DNA of 64,000 bases from Talpa occidentalis. Its lineage: Eukaryota > Chordata > Mammalia > Eulipotyphla > Talpidae. A program made the translations under genes and the position numbers. Shown piece after piece: positions 1-12,404 of the stretch; the stretch's first letter is position 1; each line of letters opens with the position of its first letter. The notes under the pieces are model-generated. The model did not search any database and was not told the origin of the DNA. It was given only the letters and a program-made list of their open reading frames with translations. The stretch spans positions 66,678,740-66,742,739 of the forward strand of contig NW_023601322.1 in assembly GCF_014898055.3 (NCBI RefSeq), written 5' to 3'.

Positions 1-900
1 CAGAGCTGTGAGAAGTTAAGTAACCTGCTCAGAGTCACACAGGCTCCTCCAGGAGCAGTGCTGGTCTGTTGCCCTGGCTTAGTTGAGGCTCTCTCTCAGA
101 GCCCAAACCTTGGAGAAACTCTCCCTTGAAGTTTGGGATCATCAGAATTTGCTCTTCTATAGCTCTCTGCACAACCAGGTTGCTCATTCATTCATATACA
201 TTCATTTACCAAACATCCACTGAGTCCTTTGCTCTGTGCTTGGCATTAGGAATCCTGCAGTCGACAGTAGCCCAATCTCCTGCTCTGGAGAAGCTAACCC
301 AGGCTGGGAAAGTCTGGGAAGGCTTCCTGGAAGAAGGGGCACCCAAGATGAATCTTGAAGGAGGAGAAGACAAACAACAGGAAAAGAAAAGGGAAGAGTA
401 TCCCAAGTGGAAGGAGCCAGAGGCAAAAGAGAGTAGTGCCTGTTCAGTGATGTTGTGAAGGAGACCGTTTCACTAGAGAAGAGAGCAGTGAGGCTGGTGC
501 TTTGCCAGACCTGGAGAGAGGCATGTGGCAGGGAAGTGACCTGATAAGGTCTGTGTGAAGGATGTTGTGAAGGTTGCATGGAGGGTGGGACTGGCAGTGG
601 GGATGCTGTCCACTCTAGTGCAAAATCTTTCCTACTTACATCTCCATGGAGCCAGCCCTGCAGCCTGTGGGATGTAGGAAAGTAGCATTCTAGGGCACTC
701 TTGGTTGAGTCTGGGCAAGACTCTGGAGGCCTGAGGGGGTATGGTTTGTAGATGGTCCCAGTGGTCCCCAATGAGGTATCAACTGAGAGCAGGCAGAAGG
801 AAGGACATCCCAGACAAAGGAACAGCATCTGTGAGGCCCAGAGGTGAAAGAGAGCAAGATTAGCTGTAGCACTGGAGTAGTTCAACACAGCTAAAGCCAG
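1..900. repeat. Old L2/MIR-derived intergenic repeat sequence
   Basis: The first 60 bases resemble antisense MIR (the AAGTTAAGTAACCTGCTCAGAGTCACACAG stretch in divergent form). From about 185 the sequence follows the antisense L2 pattern: a CATTCATTCA start, then the size and class phrases seen in antisense L2, then the GGAAGGCTTCCTGGAAGAAG block near 325. Open frames on both strands here are short, overlap one another and match nothing I recognise, so I call no gene. Confidence 0.5.
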
Positions 901-959
901 GTTCTGGGTTGGTGGAGCCACTACTATGCACTAAGAGTGAACTCACATCATAATGGACC

Positions 960-1170
960 AGAGCCCAAGGGCTCTGTAGATGGTGTGGCTCGGTTTAAAT
1001 TCCAGTTCCTACTAGCTATGTGTCCTTGAGCAAATTCATTTCTCTGATTCTCAGTTCATCTCATCTGTAAAATGGGGTTGTTGCGAGGATTCTACAAAAC
1101 AGCACACAAAGCACTTAGCACATAATGAACATCAATAAATGCAGCCTATATTATTATCACTATCATTAAT
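960..1170 (+). repeat. MIR SINE (ancient)
   Basis: The stretch reads as a divergent sense MIR: a tRNA-related front, the core with TTGAGCAAATTCATTTCTCTG, then CATCTGTAAAATGGGGTTG, GCGAGGATT and the AGCACTTAGCACATAATGAAC tail. This family is shared by all mammals and shows no sign of recent activity. Confidence 0.75.
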
Positions 1171-1739
1171 ACCATCTTTATTAACAGTTCTGCAGTGGCA
1201 AATCTAGGTTTGAATACCACTTCAGAAGGACAGAATCTCATTTTAAAAAGTAAAAACAAGTTGCAAAAAGCGTGCTTATCTGTAATCTCCACATTCACAG
1301 ATATGTGTGAAATTTCATCTGCAACTGTTTTCTCACGGTGTCATCCCATTCCAAATCAAATGAGGATGTTGAACTTCGGATGCCTCAGGGATGATAGGAG
1401 CCTGACAGGCACCGGCAGTAGGACCCTGCTGGGAGCAGGTTCCTGGAGAGGTGACAAGCCCCACAGTACAGACTGGGATGGCAAGGGACACTGGGGATTG
1501 GAATAGTTCTACCTGCTACAGAGAAATGAAAGATCAGCCAAGTTTTTCTGGAGCAAATGCTATGAGCCAAGAATCTGAGCTCCTTGCCTCCAGAATCTTC
1601 AAAATTCTCCCAGAATTTTGAAACAATAATTTTGAATCAATCTCCAGAATCTGAATCACTAAAGCTTAGGAATTAACATTTTTGGGTGTTGACTAAGACA
1701 TGTGGGCCCACCATGGTCAGACAGGCAATGGGATCAAGA

Positions 1740-1930
1740 AGGCTATGCTCCTGAGGCCTGCCCGGTTTGAATCCCACTTCTGTCTGTATGATTGTGGACT
1801 TGGACAAGTTACTTCTCTGTGATTTGGTCTCTAGCCTGTACAACCTGGCTGATAATTAGACCTCCCTGAAGGATTGTGCAAAGAATCAAAGAAATAATGC
1901 AGTAGAGTGCTCGACACACACAGTGGTTGA
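1740..1930 (+). repeat. MIR SINE (ancient)
   Basis: Divergent sense MIR: a TTTGAATCCCACTTCTGTCTG front, GGACAAGTTACTTCTCTGTG core, and a degraded tail with GGATTGTGCAAAGAATCAAA. It is intergenic and no target-site duplication survives. Confidence 0.65.
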
Positions 1931-2499
1931 TGTGTGATCAGGGCACACACTCATCGTGGCTATTGCTGGGAACTCGCCCAGTCTCACAGCTCTGTGTGGG
2001 CTGCCCATGGAGTGGGGTGAGAAGAGAGGTCTCCTGCCTGGGGATGACAGATGTCTCAACCAGACAGCTGTGCCCTTAGGCAATGTCAGGTGGGAGTCTC
2101 GGCCCAGAAAGACCACTATGCCCTGGAGGGTGCAGGAACCCCTTACTGCAACTGGTAGACAAGTCAGGCTTTGGCCTCAGCTGTGAGAATAGGGAAGGAG
2201 GTCAAATTAGCCACAGGATTGGATGGATAAGGACCCCTTATCCCCCACTAACACATGTGGGGGAAGAGCTGGGGCAGAGCTGGGGCAGGGTAAAGTCTGC
2301 ACCAGGATTGCTGGTGCATGGTCTTCTCAGAGGCAGGGAGCAAGACCAGTCATTTTCTAGGCCTTCTGAAATTCACAAACATGAAGTTTTTAAAAACAGC
2401 GCACACACAAAGAAATGGTTTTTTGCAGCTGTTTTGGCATTTGGGGAGTAATTTACCAACTTCAAGTTCAACTTAATGAAGTTGGGGGTAGGCAGCTTC

Positions 2500-3020
2500 C
2501 ATGGGAGTTCTGCTTCCTAGCAATCTGCAGTCGCCCAGCCGGCAAAGAGGGCTGAGCGGGTGGTCGGTGGGGAGCATTAACAGTAACACGTTGTGTATTT
2601 GTCATCAGAATGGAGCCCCCGGGCACAGGGGCAGTGCCCATGGCCGCTCAATGGTGTATTTGTCATGTGGCCACTGACACAATCAATTGACCCCCTTACA
2701 CACCGGTGTTTATTTGCCATTGTATAAATATTTCACCCCTCCCTGGCTGACACATAATCTCTTCTTTGCTGCCTCTGACAAATGAACATTTCTCTGTAGA
2801 CTCTTAAATGAGTATGTGTCACAGCTATGTCACTGATTAATTTTTTTTACCACCACGAACAACGATGCATAGAAATGTAACTTATATTCATTTCCCGGCT
2901 TGAGCCCAGCTGTCTGAAAAAATTCCACCAGCAGCTACGACTGACAGACAGCTATCCCAGCGCTTGGGCGTGCTGACATGTGGTTGTGTGAGTGCCAGCT
3001 TGTTAATTACGGGCTTTCTC
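2500..3020. promoter_or_regulatory. Candidate conserved non-coding element
   Basis: This 0.5 kb block looks unlike the repeats around it. It is free of recognisable transposons, has no useful open frame, and carries many short AT-rich developmental-type motifs (ATTAATT, AATCAATTGA, TTAATTAC) among GC-rich spacers. The phrase GTATTTGTCAT occurs twice (about 2596 and 2656), with a related TTTATTTGCCAT near 2709. The texture is typical of deeply conserved enhancers in mammalian intergenic DNA. Conservation itself cannot be seen in one sequence, so this is inference. Confidence 0.4.
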
Positions 3021-4239
3021 TTCCGGCCTGGCTGCCGAGTAACCAGCCACAAGGACCTTAATCACTGCTGGGGCTGGGAAGGGCCTGCTTCAGAGGGCTC
3101 CAGGGGCTGACTCCCCCACCCAGTCTAACCACACACATTTTTCCCTTCAAGCACTGGCCACCTTTTCCTCTGGGCCTTGGTTTGGGAATGCCCCTGCAGT
3201 CACCCCCGTAACCCTCATTGTCACCTTAAAGTCTTCACCCGCTGATCTACGAGATCATAAGGGTAGGGGCTAAGGCCTGTTTGTTTAGCACAGGGTGGAT
3301 GCTCCAGAAATATTTGCTGACATTAAATCAGCTAAGGTGCAATTACTGAACAATGTACCAGCCACTTGACATGCATTGTTCATTTCATCTTTTCAATGAA
3401 ATTCTCAGAGCCCTGACAATGCAGGCCTATAGATCTAGGCCATTGCTTAGAGGGAAAAACGAGCATATGGTTACTCCCTGAAGCCTTCCAAAGCTGGCCC
3501 TTTGCAGGCCCAGTGGTGATCTAGGTACTGTGGCTGGTTACTTGGCAGGCAGGGCAAAATGAAGTGCAGGTTCTCGTGGTGGAGGACTAGAGGTTCTCAG
3601 GGTTGGCACTTTTGGACTCTGTTTGCAGTTCAGGAAACTACAAAACAGTTTTTGCCACCAGAGTTGGACTAAGAGTCTGTGTCCTCTGACCCCAGAGCCT
3701 ACACTTCTAATCATTCTGACCACTACCAATCCCACCCCACCGTGTCCTTTCCCTGTGCTGCCTCAGTTTCTTCAGCACTACAGCTCCCCTCCCCTCTTTC
3801 CTTTCTTCTCCCTCACACTTTCCTCTTCCGGGCAGATTCTGGAGTCACCTTGGGCTTCCATGCCGACTCAGCATCCCTGCCCCCACCCAACCCAGTCCAT
3901 CTGCTGCTTCCCCCTCCCCACCCAGCCACCCACCAGCACAGAATGGGCCTTCTGCACGTTTCTAGGCTGCCCTCGCACTACCCCCTATGCCTAAGCACCT
4001 GTGTCCTTTCCCTGATGTCATATAACTGCTGGCTGGGAGCCAAGTGGGTGACACCTGGGGACGTTTCCAGTAGATTAACTAGCTCTCACCAGGTCCACTA
4101 ATGACCGCAAGAAACTGACCAGAGAAAGAGAGCCTCCTCCCTTCCCCTGCACATCCAGAGAATTGACACTTCCCACTGCCACATCCATGGACTCCACACC
4201 AATCAGTCAAAAGCGCTGGTGTATGTGAGAAGGTAGAGA

Positions 4240-4430
4240 GCGAGGAATGGGTGTCAGTCTGAAGCTTGGTTACCCTGTTTGCCTACGGTTTATCTTCGGG
4301 CAAATCACTGGGTTTCTTCTTGTCTTATACACTGGGGATTCCAGCACCTATTACAGGACTGTTGTGAGGGGGAGAAGAGCTCATGTGGAGCAGCACCTAG
4401 CATAGCACATAGTAGGTGCACAGAAAATGG
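4240..4430 (+). repeat. MIR SINE (ancient)
   Basis: Sense MIR-like: TCGGGCAAATCACTGGGTTTC core, GGACTGTTGTGAGGG, and the AGCACCTAGCATAGCACATA tail followed by GTAGGTGC. Confidence 0.65.
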
Positions 4431-5639
4431 CAGTGTGACAGGAGAGTATTTGCAAGACTCTGCCCCATCTCAGTTGATCATCTCCCAGTCTGAGAAGAAA
4501 AGCTGGTTGAACTATGTCCTAAGACACGTGGGTGCCTGTTAACATTGTAGCCCACACCGACCAAGGAAATGGTTCTCTGAAACCCCAGGTCCCAGGTAGT
4601 ACAGTCCCTCTTCTCCCCTCCTGGCCCAAGTGGTGTAGGAGGAGGGGCAGCTCCAGGGAAGGAGAAGAAACTGCTGGGAGATGGGAGTGGGGGTGGGGAG
4701 GGCCAGCTCTCACTTTCAATAAACATCATCCAAAACAACGGCCACATGTGAACATTTTGTCCATAAACACTGAAAGAAGTACATGTGCAAGCAGTAGCTC
4801 ATTGAAAAGTCACAAAACCCTTCTGAGTTAAGTGACTGACTTCATTCCACTGGTAAAGAAATCGAGACCCAAGGAGATTAAGGAAATGGCAAATGGTCCC
4901 CCAGAGCCAGGGCTTACTTGAACCTTGGTCTCTCGTTCCTGATAAAGGGTTCTTAATTACTATCATAGGCCACGGCCCTCAGACCTCCTCCCCGACTATC
5001 CTCACCGGTCTCCCCAGCAGCTCCAGGAAGCAGACACCACCTGCTCTATGATGTCATCAAGGGCCTGGGCTATGATGTCAAGGCCCCAGGAGGTCTGCTC
5101 TGCCCCACCTGCAGGGCCTTAATGGAGCTGAGGGCAAGGTCAGCGGAAGCAGCAGCCCTGATGACGCACAGCTGGGTGGGGACCCAAGTGGCAGCCGGCC
5201 TGGGGAGGGGACCAATGTAAGACAGGGGCTCACACAACTGGCCTCCAGTTGGCAGCTCCACTGTGCCATCCCCCATACATTTCCGTGTTCGAAATGGAGC
5301 ACGGAGCCCCGGAAATCAGGACAAAAGCACCACCCACAGCTCTGGTCTCGATGACTCAGATTCCACCTCCCACAGCCTCCTCCTGTGTGTTTCTGAATGT
5401 GTGTGTACCCGAGCACGCACCCCGCCAGTGTGAGGCTGTCAGCAGTGTGTGTGCGTGTGCATGCATGCACAGCAGATTCCACATGTGCACATGTCTGTGC
5501 TGTGCCCACCTGCATGCCTGTCCCGGAGCCCAATATGATGACTAAGAGGGCGAACAATAATCACAGCACGAACATCTGACTCTCTTCCTGTGTTTGAAAG
5601 GTACCATGCTAAGGTTGCTGTACATGCAGCATCAAGTGG

Positions 5640-5760
5640 GGCCTTTACAATAGCCTCATTATTCCCATTCTACTGATCATGAAACCGAGGCCCAGAGAAG
5701 TTTAACTCCTTTTCCAAGGCCACACAGCCAGGAAATGTAACTTCAGATGCCAGGCTGTGC
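5640..5760 (-). repeat. MIR SINE (ancient), antisense
   Basis: The phrases ATTATTCCCATTCTACTGAT, GAAACCGAGGCCCAGAGAAG and CCAAGGCCACACAGCCAGG, in order, are the reverse complement of the MIR core. Confidence 0.7.
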
Positions 5761-6520
5761 CCAATAATCCTCCTTGCCCCTTCTTAGGGAGAGTGCATAG
5801 AAGACCCCAAGGATCAATCTTTTGTAATCAGAAGTCAGCCAGGGTCCCTGAAGAAAGGTGGGCCAAAAACCAGAGTCACGAGAAAGGGGACAAATAGCAG
5901 AGAGACGCCTGAGCAGGAGGGGGCAGGGCAGCTGTCTCTCAGAACAGGTGTCAGAGAAGCTGTGACAGCCACTTAGAACCACAGTGGCAAGCCTCCTTTA
6001 CATGGCGATTTGCATATATTTGCATGTATTTGCATCACCAAATCTGTGGAATCGGCCTTAATGGTCCCTGTCTCGAAAGACTGGCAGAAACTGAGAGGGT
6101 GGGAGTGACAGGGAGGGCCTGGGGAATTCAGGAAGGGAGCAGAGAATAAGAGGCAGTGCTGTGGAGGCACTGGGTGGTGCTGGGCACTAAGAGATAGTTT
6201 TTAGAGGAAAGCAGGAAGATTCTCTCCCCAGAGTCCTGGGAAGCCTCCTTGCCCCGAGTCCATCCCCTGAGGGTACAGGAAAGGAGTGGGGTATTCAGAA
6301 ATCGGGGAGGAGGGTTAGGAAGCTGGGCCAGTGGACAGCACCGGGCGGGAGGGGAGGGACCGGTGCCGGGGCAATGGGAGGCGGAGTCTCAGGCTGGGGT
6401 TGGGAGCACCCAGTCCCCGGTCCTGGGTAGGCTGGTCGGAGCAGAGGGGAGGGCCTTGCACTGCGTCTCCACGCTGGAGGGGGCGCCCGCCACTCACTCA
6501 CTAGCTCTCGGTGTTGGGGT

Positions 6521-6532
6521 GCCATCTAGTGG
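6521..6532 (-). promoter_or_regulatory. CTCF-like motif
   Basis: GCCATCTAGTGG matches the reverse complement of the CTCF core (GCCMYCTRSTGG) at all twelve positions. It sits in a locally CpG-richer patch (about 6250-6720) roughly 9.4 kb upstream of the ARAP3 promoter. Occupancy is not shown by sequence. Confidence 0.5.
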
Positions 6533-6759
6533 ACATTCTCGGCAAAGCGGCCCCTCGCCCGCTCTGGCGGAGCCCCTTCTTTGAGGCCGGACCTAAGCAT
6601 GAATCCAGTTTCAGGAGCGCTGGATGCTTGTCAAGGAGGCGGGTCTTGGATCCCTCGGTCTAAGTGGGCCTGGAGATTGGGATTTTTCCGGAGGATCGCC
6701 AGTAGGGAGCTTCCCACGGGGCTCGAGCCAGGCTAAATGGGCTAATACATCGAGTGGTG

Positions 6760-6870
6760 AGAACTGAGGCCTTTTGAGTCAGAAAAACATGGCTGTGCTA
6801 GTTACTAACAGCATGACTTTTGGCAAATTAACCTTGGAATCAGTTTCCCCACTTGTAAAGTGGAGTGATA
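6760..6870 (+). repeat. MIR SINE fragment
   Basis: ATGGCTGTGCTAGTTACTAA followed by GGCAAATTAACCTTGGAATC and TTGTAAAGTGGAGTGATAAT resembles the sense MIR middle section. It runs into the duplicated segment that starts near 6860. Confidence 0.5.
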
Positions 6871-7035
6871 ATATTTACTCGTGAGAATGAAAGGACATCG
6901 TTAAGAGCTTATTAGTGCAGGACTGAAATAAAGCCAGCGAGGGGCACAAAATTAAGGACACCTAGGCCCTAAAATTTGTGTCCTAGGCTCCTCATTGTGG
7001 TCGCCTTAGGCTTGCTTATTAGCACACTGCCTGGC
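6860..7035. repeat. Local duplicated segment, copy 1
   Basis: This segment is repeated in the same orientation at about 7945-8150. Both copies share GATAATATTTA, GTGAGAATGAAAG, AGCTTATTAGT, GCCAGCGAGGGG (GCCAGTGAGGGG in copy 2), AATTTGTGTCCTAGGCTC and a TTAGCACA..CTTGGCAC/CTGGCAC end, with small gaps between blocks. Most of it lies beyond the MIR homology, so it is either a short segmental duplication or two copies of a repeat I do not know. Confidence 0.65.
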
Positions 7036-7944
7036 ACAATATTGTTACTGCTATGAGGGAGCACCCCAGTCCCGTGCCCAGGAGGTCATAGCACCCTATC
7101 TTCCATCTGGCTTGGTCTGCAAGGGTGTGAATGAATCTGGAGGCCAGGGGTTAGGCACCACTACCCAACAAGTGAGGCATAGAAAGGAAGTCACAGGCAG
7201 GGGGATACTGGGTCACAATCCCCATGTGGCTTCTCAGATTCTCTGTGACAAACTAAGGGACTCAGGTCTAGTTCACAATAGTCACTGTGATATGTGATAC
7301 GCCTCTCCTTGCCTGCCACCTGTCCATCCCCACCCGCCCTTTAGGGGTAACCCTAAAGGACAGAGGTCAAGAGAAGTCCCACCCAGTGTGCAAAGCTTTG
7401 AGCAGTGCCTTTGGTCATTGGCTTTGTAGAGAAGCCTGAGTTGTGGATATTCTCTGATGCCCCAGAAGTCAGGAGTGGCTTGACTGGTGGGTTAGGAGCC
7501 TGGAAATGACAATGCCACAAAGGATTCGGGAAAGGTAGATGGACACCATGCAGAGTATCCACTGCCAGGAGAATCGTCAAGGCAGACAGAATGATTCATT
7601 TGGTAAGTGAACTTCTCTTCTTGCTCCCCCAAATGCCTGCACCATAGCCCTTGAACAGAGTAGTTGTGATGTCGGGGATGGAGGTGACGTGTGGCCAGCA
7701 GTGTGGGCTCCCCTCGCCCAGGCTGAGTTAGTTCCTTCAGTCTGAGTGTTCACCTTGCAGAGGGTGAGTCCCACACTGAGTGCCTGCCGCTCTCTTCCTC
7801 ATCTGACCAGCCATGCCCCTGTCCAGGGGAATTACAGGGAACCCCTTCCTTCCACCCTGCAGGGGACAGTGATTCATTCTCACCGAAACCAGAACCAGCA
7901 CTTGGGATTCGGGCTTGTCCTCTTAAGACCCTCTTTGTCCATGT

Positions 7945-8150
7945 AAAATGAGCTGATAATATTTATTTGTGAGAATGAAAGAACATGACACATGTTAACA
8001 GCTTATTAGTATGGTCAGGACTGCAAAAAGCCAGTGAGGGGCCTAGGGCACAAAACTAAGCACATCTAGGACCCCTAGATCCTAGAATTTGTGTCCTAGG
8101 CTCTTCTCCATGTTTGCTCTAGCCCTGCTAATTAGCACAGCTCTTGGCAC
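7945..8150. repeat. Local duplicated segment, copy 2
   Basis: Direct-orientation partner of the segment at 6860-7035, about 1.1 kb away. This copy is slightly longer because of small insertions (for example GGCCTAGGGCACAAAAC where copy 1 has GGCACAAAAT). Confidence 0.65.
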
Positions 8151-8264
8151 ATGGGGAGCCCGTAGTTAGCAGGACCCCTCAAATAAAATACAACAATAGG
8201 GTCATCTAAGACTTTTACATGTTCAGCTCTTACATTCAGGTCTTTGATCCATTTTGAGGTAGCA

Positions 8265-8625
8265 CCCCCCGGCCCCACCAGTGAATATGTTCCAAGATCC
8301 TCAATGTGTGCCTGAAACTAGTTTGGATAGTACCAAACCCTGTATGTTTTTTCCTGTATACAAATACCTATGATTTACTATGTTTTTATTCCAATATACA
8401 CATACCTATGATTTATAAAGTTTAATTTATAAATTGGGCACACTAAGAGATTAACAACAACAATACCTAGTAATAAATAAGAACAAGTACAGCAATATGC
8501 TGTAATAAAAGCTATGTGAATGTGGTTTCTCTCTCAAAATATCTTATTATATGTAATAATTCCAGGCTGCAGCTGACCACGGGTAACTGAAACTGTGGAA
8601 ACTGAAAATCAAGGATAAGGAGGAT
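8265..8625. mobile_element. MER2-like (Tigger-related) DNA transposon remnant
   Basis: The order of phrases matches the non-autonomous MER2/Tigger2 pattern as I recall it: CCAAGATCCTCAATGTGTGC, CTGAAACTAG..GATAGTACC, ATACCTATGATTTATAAAG, TTTAATTTATAAATTGGGCA, AAGAGATTAACAACAACAAT, TGTAATAAAAGCTATGTGAA, then GGGTAACTGAAACTGTGGAA near the far end. It is an old mariner-class fossil with no coding capacity. A second copy is at 31340-31630. Confidence 0.65.
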
Positions 8626-9289
8626 CTACTATATGTTTAATATTGTGAAGTGATTACCACAACGAATTGACATCCATCACCTCACAGTTACCATTGTGTG
8701 TAGAGGGAATGTTTAAGATCTGCTCTTAGCAAATTTCAAGTACACAGCATAGTATTGTTAACTGTGGTCACTGAGAGCTAAATAGGGGTGACCAGTCCAA
8801 AGTCCCCAGGGGAGACTGTGGTAGTGACAGGACTAGATGCCTTTCACAAAATGTCCTGCGGTAAAATTACATGAAAATAGCTTCTTAGCCATATAACTTC
8901 TATAGCCATAGTCCTTCTGAAATAGAAGGACTCCAGGACCCGGTTGTGGGGGAGCAAGGGGGGAAGGGGAAGTTTGTGTTTGTGGCTCCCCTCCCCCTCC
9001 TCGGGGCTGCACTAGCTCTCCTAGATAAAGGAGGCTTAGAGGCCACACTCCTGCCCCTCCCCCATAATGACTGCATCCTTGAAAAAATGTGAGAAGGGCA
9101 ACAGGGAAGCTCTGCTTGGAAGGAAGCTGGAGTGGGGTGGTGTGGGAATGGGGGTGATGGCACAGTCCTCAAAGAGAGAGGGCATGGGGGAAGGGCAGAG
9201 ATTGTACTGATCCTAACCAAGTCTCCAGGCAGCCCTCCCTCTAAAATACAAGGGCAAACCAACACCAAATGCTTAAAGTCTTCTTGGAA

Positions 9290-9680
9290 GTCTGCACTGC
9301 CTGGCCCCTGAGGTCTTTAATATCAGCAGGGGCTGTATTCATCTCTGTTACCAGGTTTCTCTCACCTCAGGACCTTTGCACTTGCACTTACATCCCCAGT
9401 GAACTCCTACCCATCTTTCTGATCTCAGCTTAAATAACACAGTGTCCTGGAGGAATCTCCCCAGACCCCCAGGCCAGGTCAGCTTCCTCTGTTACATGCA
9501 CTTACGGTGCTTCCTTACAGAGCACTCTCTGTTTGCGATTATACATTTATCTGGGGAGTTGATAAAGGTCTCATTCCTCTAGGAGACCATGTTCCCACTG
9601 CCTGTGCTCATTGTATCTATAAACCTTTGAGCAGTGGTTGGTCTAGAGAAGATGCTCAATAAAAATATAAGAAATATCCA
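9290..9680 (+). repeat. L2 LINE 3' fragment
   Basis: Sense L2 3' end: CTCACCTCAGGACCTTTGCA, GATCTCAGCTTAAATAACAC, TGGAGGAATCTCCCC and an ending that runs into AGATGCTCAATAAAAATAT. It has no reading frame. Confidence 0.65.
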
Positions 9681-10114
9681 AACATGCATAAGAAATAGAT
9701 GAGAGTGAAAAATGAGAGAACGGGGTGTTCCTTCCTGTAAGAAACAAGTCCTCAGAGCCCACCCCCACCCTGACTGGTGAGCCCTTTTCATCACCACCCA
9801 GGCTGCGTGGTGGCTGTGCCCTCTACCACCCAGAAGAGGAGGCAGGGAAGGAGTGGACCTGGAGGTCCATGGAAACACCCCAGGAATTGCTGGGATGACT
9901 GGAAATTGGGTGAGAAGTAACAGAAGTGGTGGGACTGACACAATGATGACGGGGGACCTTGGGAGATGGTAGAAATGCTAAGTGCAACATAGTCTAATCT
10001 GACCATAGGATCCATGGGTGACTGACTGAAGCAAGATAACGGGATATATCCGAGTGATAGGGTAGCAGGCAGGTTGGCTGTGTTCCAGAGTCACCAAGGA
10101 ACAGACTGGTAAAA

Positions 10115-10265
10115 ATAGTAAAAAGGAATGAAGACATTTATTGAGGATGTTCTGTGTATCATATGACCCATTCAGTCCCATAAATTAATCTGTACAACAC
10201 CGTGAGGTAGGCCCCCACATTATCTCCATTTTGCAGAAAGGGAAACTGAGACTCAGAGCATGGAG
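10115..10265 (-). repeat. MIR SINE, antisense
   Basis: CATTATCTCCATTTTGCAGA followed by GGGAAACTGAGACTCAGAGC is the reverse complement of the MIR core, preceded by the expected CACCGTGAGGTAGG segment. Confidence 0.7.
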
Positions 10266-10269
10266 CTGG

Positions 10270-12400
10270 AGAAGTAAGAGGAGGATTTGACTTTAGAGAC
10301 TGCTCTTAATCCCTTTTTGGTAAACAGAAAGACCTCCTGAGTTATTATGGCCTGGTAGGCTATGGTTTGGGTGGGGAGTGGTAGGAGGAGGAGCAATGGA
10401 AATAAATTCCCTTCCACATTCCAGTTCAGTTGCTCCATTTTGCCCCTGCCTCTGTGTTAGCATTATTGTGCTTTTGTCCCCAGTGTTAGTGTTAAGATTA
10501 ACTGGTGTCATGTTCCTCTTTATTCCTCCCTCCTCACAAAATGCCAGGGAGAATAAATCACACTGCCCAATACAGAGCAGGGGAGGGAGAAAGACTGGGT
10601 GAGCTGGGGTATCGAGCAAGGTAAAGGATGGCCTTCTCTAGATGTGTAACCTCAGCATGTGGATCATTTTGAGCTGAAGTCAATCAAGGGCCTGAAGGCT
10701 CTCAAGAAACTGTTAGCACTCCCTTAACTTCCAGAAATAACGAAAACGGAGTATTACCCAGAATTAGGGTTATCCCCAGAAACAACCTTCTAAAGGAGAG
10801 AGAACCCTATCTGAATGGCAGGGCAATGCACATCTGTAATTATAGAGCAGCTGGTCTTCATCCTGTGCGACCCCCTCCTCCCTCCTTGAAGCCCCAGGCC
10901 CCTGTCCCACTCCTTAGCTCAGGATAGACATCATTTTACCCCGTTTATCTTAGAATTTACATCCATTAGATTCTCCATACATATATAATCTAAATTTGTT
11001 CTTTTCTTCTACTAACAGCTGATGTTGATTTGATTTGATTTATTCTTCTCAATCACTGGGAGAAGAAAAAAGGTACGTGTGTGGGGGGGGAGGGTGTCTC
11101 CTCCCCCACCCCTACAGAGGCATGAGATATCCCAGACAGCTGAAGTTTGTGAGCCACACAAAACTTTTGCTGTAGGTTTTTAGGACTTTTGGGAGCTGAA
11201 ACACTGGAGAATCTGTCCATTATTTGGGTTTCTGAACCCTACTTTATTTTTAAACTGTGGCTCCCTGCACACACAGGTATGGGAACCCCACAGCTCATAT
11301 TTGGATTAGACCAGAGCAGGCAGATCAGATGGCCTTGGTTAATAATCCAGTCTCGCTTGCCATTGTGAACTAGTGGGGATTCAGGGTGAAGGTTTGGAGA
11401 GGGTTCCCTCTGAGTGCCCCAACAGCCCCAATGGCCACAGACAATACCTGAAAAGGAAAAGGCAGTTCAGCCCATATCACCAGCCATGGCTGACCCTGGA
11501 GTCAAGTGAACTCCCTGGCTCGACCTGGCATCACTGATCTTGCTGTAGGTGGACTGCTTGGACAATGGGGACGAAGGCATCTGGCTAAGGAGCAGGGCCA
11601 AGATAACCTCCCAGAGGCAAGCACCTCTCAGGGACACTGGCTCCCTGCCAGTCTCACTCTTCCTCCCACAAACTGGCCCCTGGAACACAACCATCCCACT
11701 GCTTGCTTTTCCCAGGATGTCTTTGGGGATTTCACAACATTCCATAACCACTCTGTCCTTTCCTCAGAACTTTCCTCAGGCCCACTCCTCATCCAAATCA
11801 TCTTGTGAGGCATTCATCTCAGAAAAGAACAGTTGACTTGGTGCTGTACCCCATTATTGGGTATTCAGAGAAAAGATCAAGCCCAGAGTTCCATGTTCCC
11901 CTTCTTTGACCTCTCTTCTGCCCATCCACTAGGCGTGAGGGCTGACATGGCTGCAGGCTTTCTCTGAGCCTGCTCAGGAATGCCTGTGCACACCACACCT
12001 GGTCAGTGCTTCCTCAGAGGCAGAGGGTGGAAGGAAATTTCAGCACCTAGATTCCTAGACTTGCTTCCACAGAAAGGAGTTGGGAGAAGATTTACTGTAG
12101 CCAGGCTTTCCAGAGGCATCAGCTCTTGTTTTCTGAAGCCTAGGAGACTATGCCACCAATCCCTGCCTTCATTCTCACTCACCTCCTTCTCAACCTGTTT
12201 CTGCCCTTATGAAGGCTGAGAATGAAAGAGGAGATGAAGGAGGAATGAACTGTGCCCCCTAGAATGTCCCCTCTTCTTACTCCCAGTCACCCTAGAAGCA
12301 AAGAATTCTTTTTGCCTGTGTTTACACTAGAAGGACCCCCTGTGCTTGTTCTGTCCCTTCATAGACAGATTAAGGGCACTCAGAGAGATCCGGGCTGCGT
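10270..12400. other. Gene-free intergenic stretch
   Basis: I see no supported gene, RNA gene or recognisable repeat. Open frames of 60-110 codons overlap on both strands and have no recognisable domains. A G-run (GTGGGGGGGGAGGG, about 11080) and a TTGATTTGATTT tract near 11025 are the only local compositional oddities. Confidence 0.5.
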
Positions 12401-12403
12401 GCA

Positions 12404-12404
12404 T

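Larger units (their letters stand above)
3021..6480. other. Gene-free intergenic stretch
   Basis: No coding region is supported. Scattered ancient MIR and L2 pieces are visible (about 3300-3470, 4240-4430 and 5640-5760). The remainder is unique-looking sequence, with a pyrimidine-rich tract near 3720-3960 and a CA/TG-rich low-complexity patch near 5390-5520. The open frames here are 60-160 codons, occur on both strands at the same place and lack recognisable domains. Confidence 0.6.
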
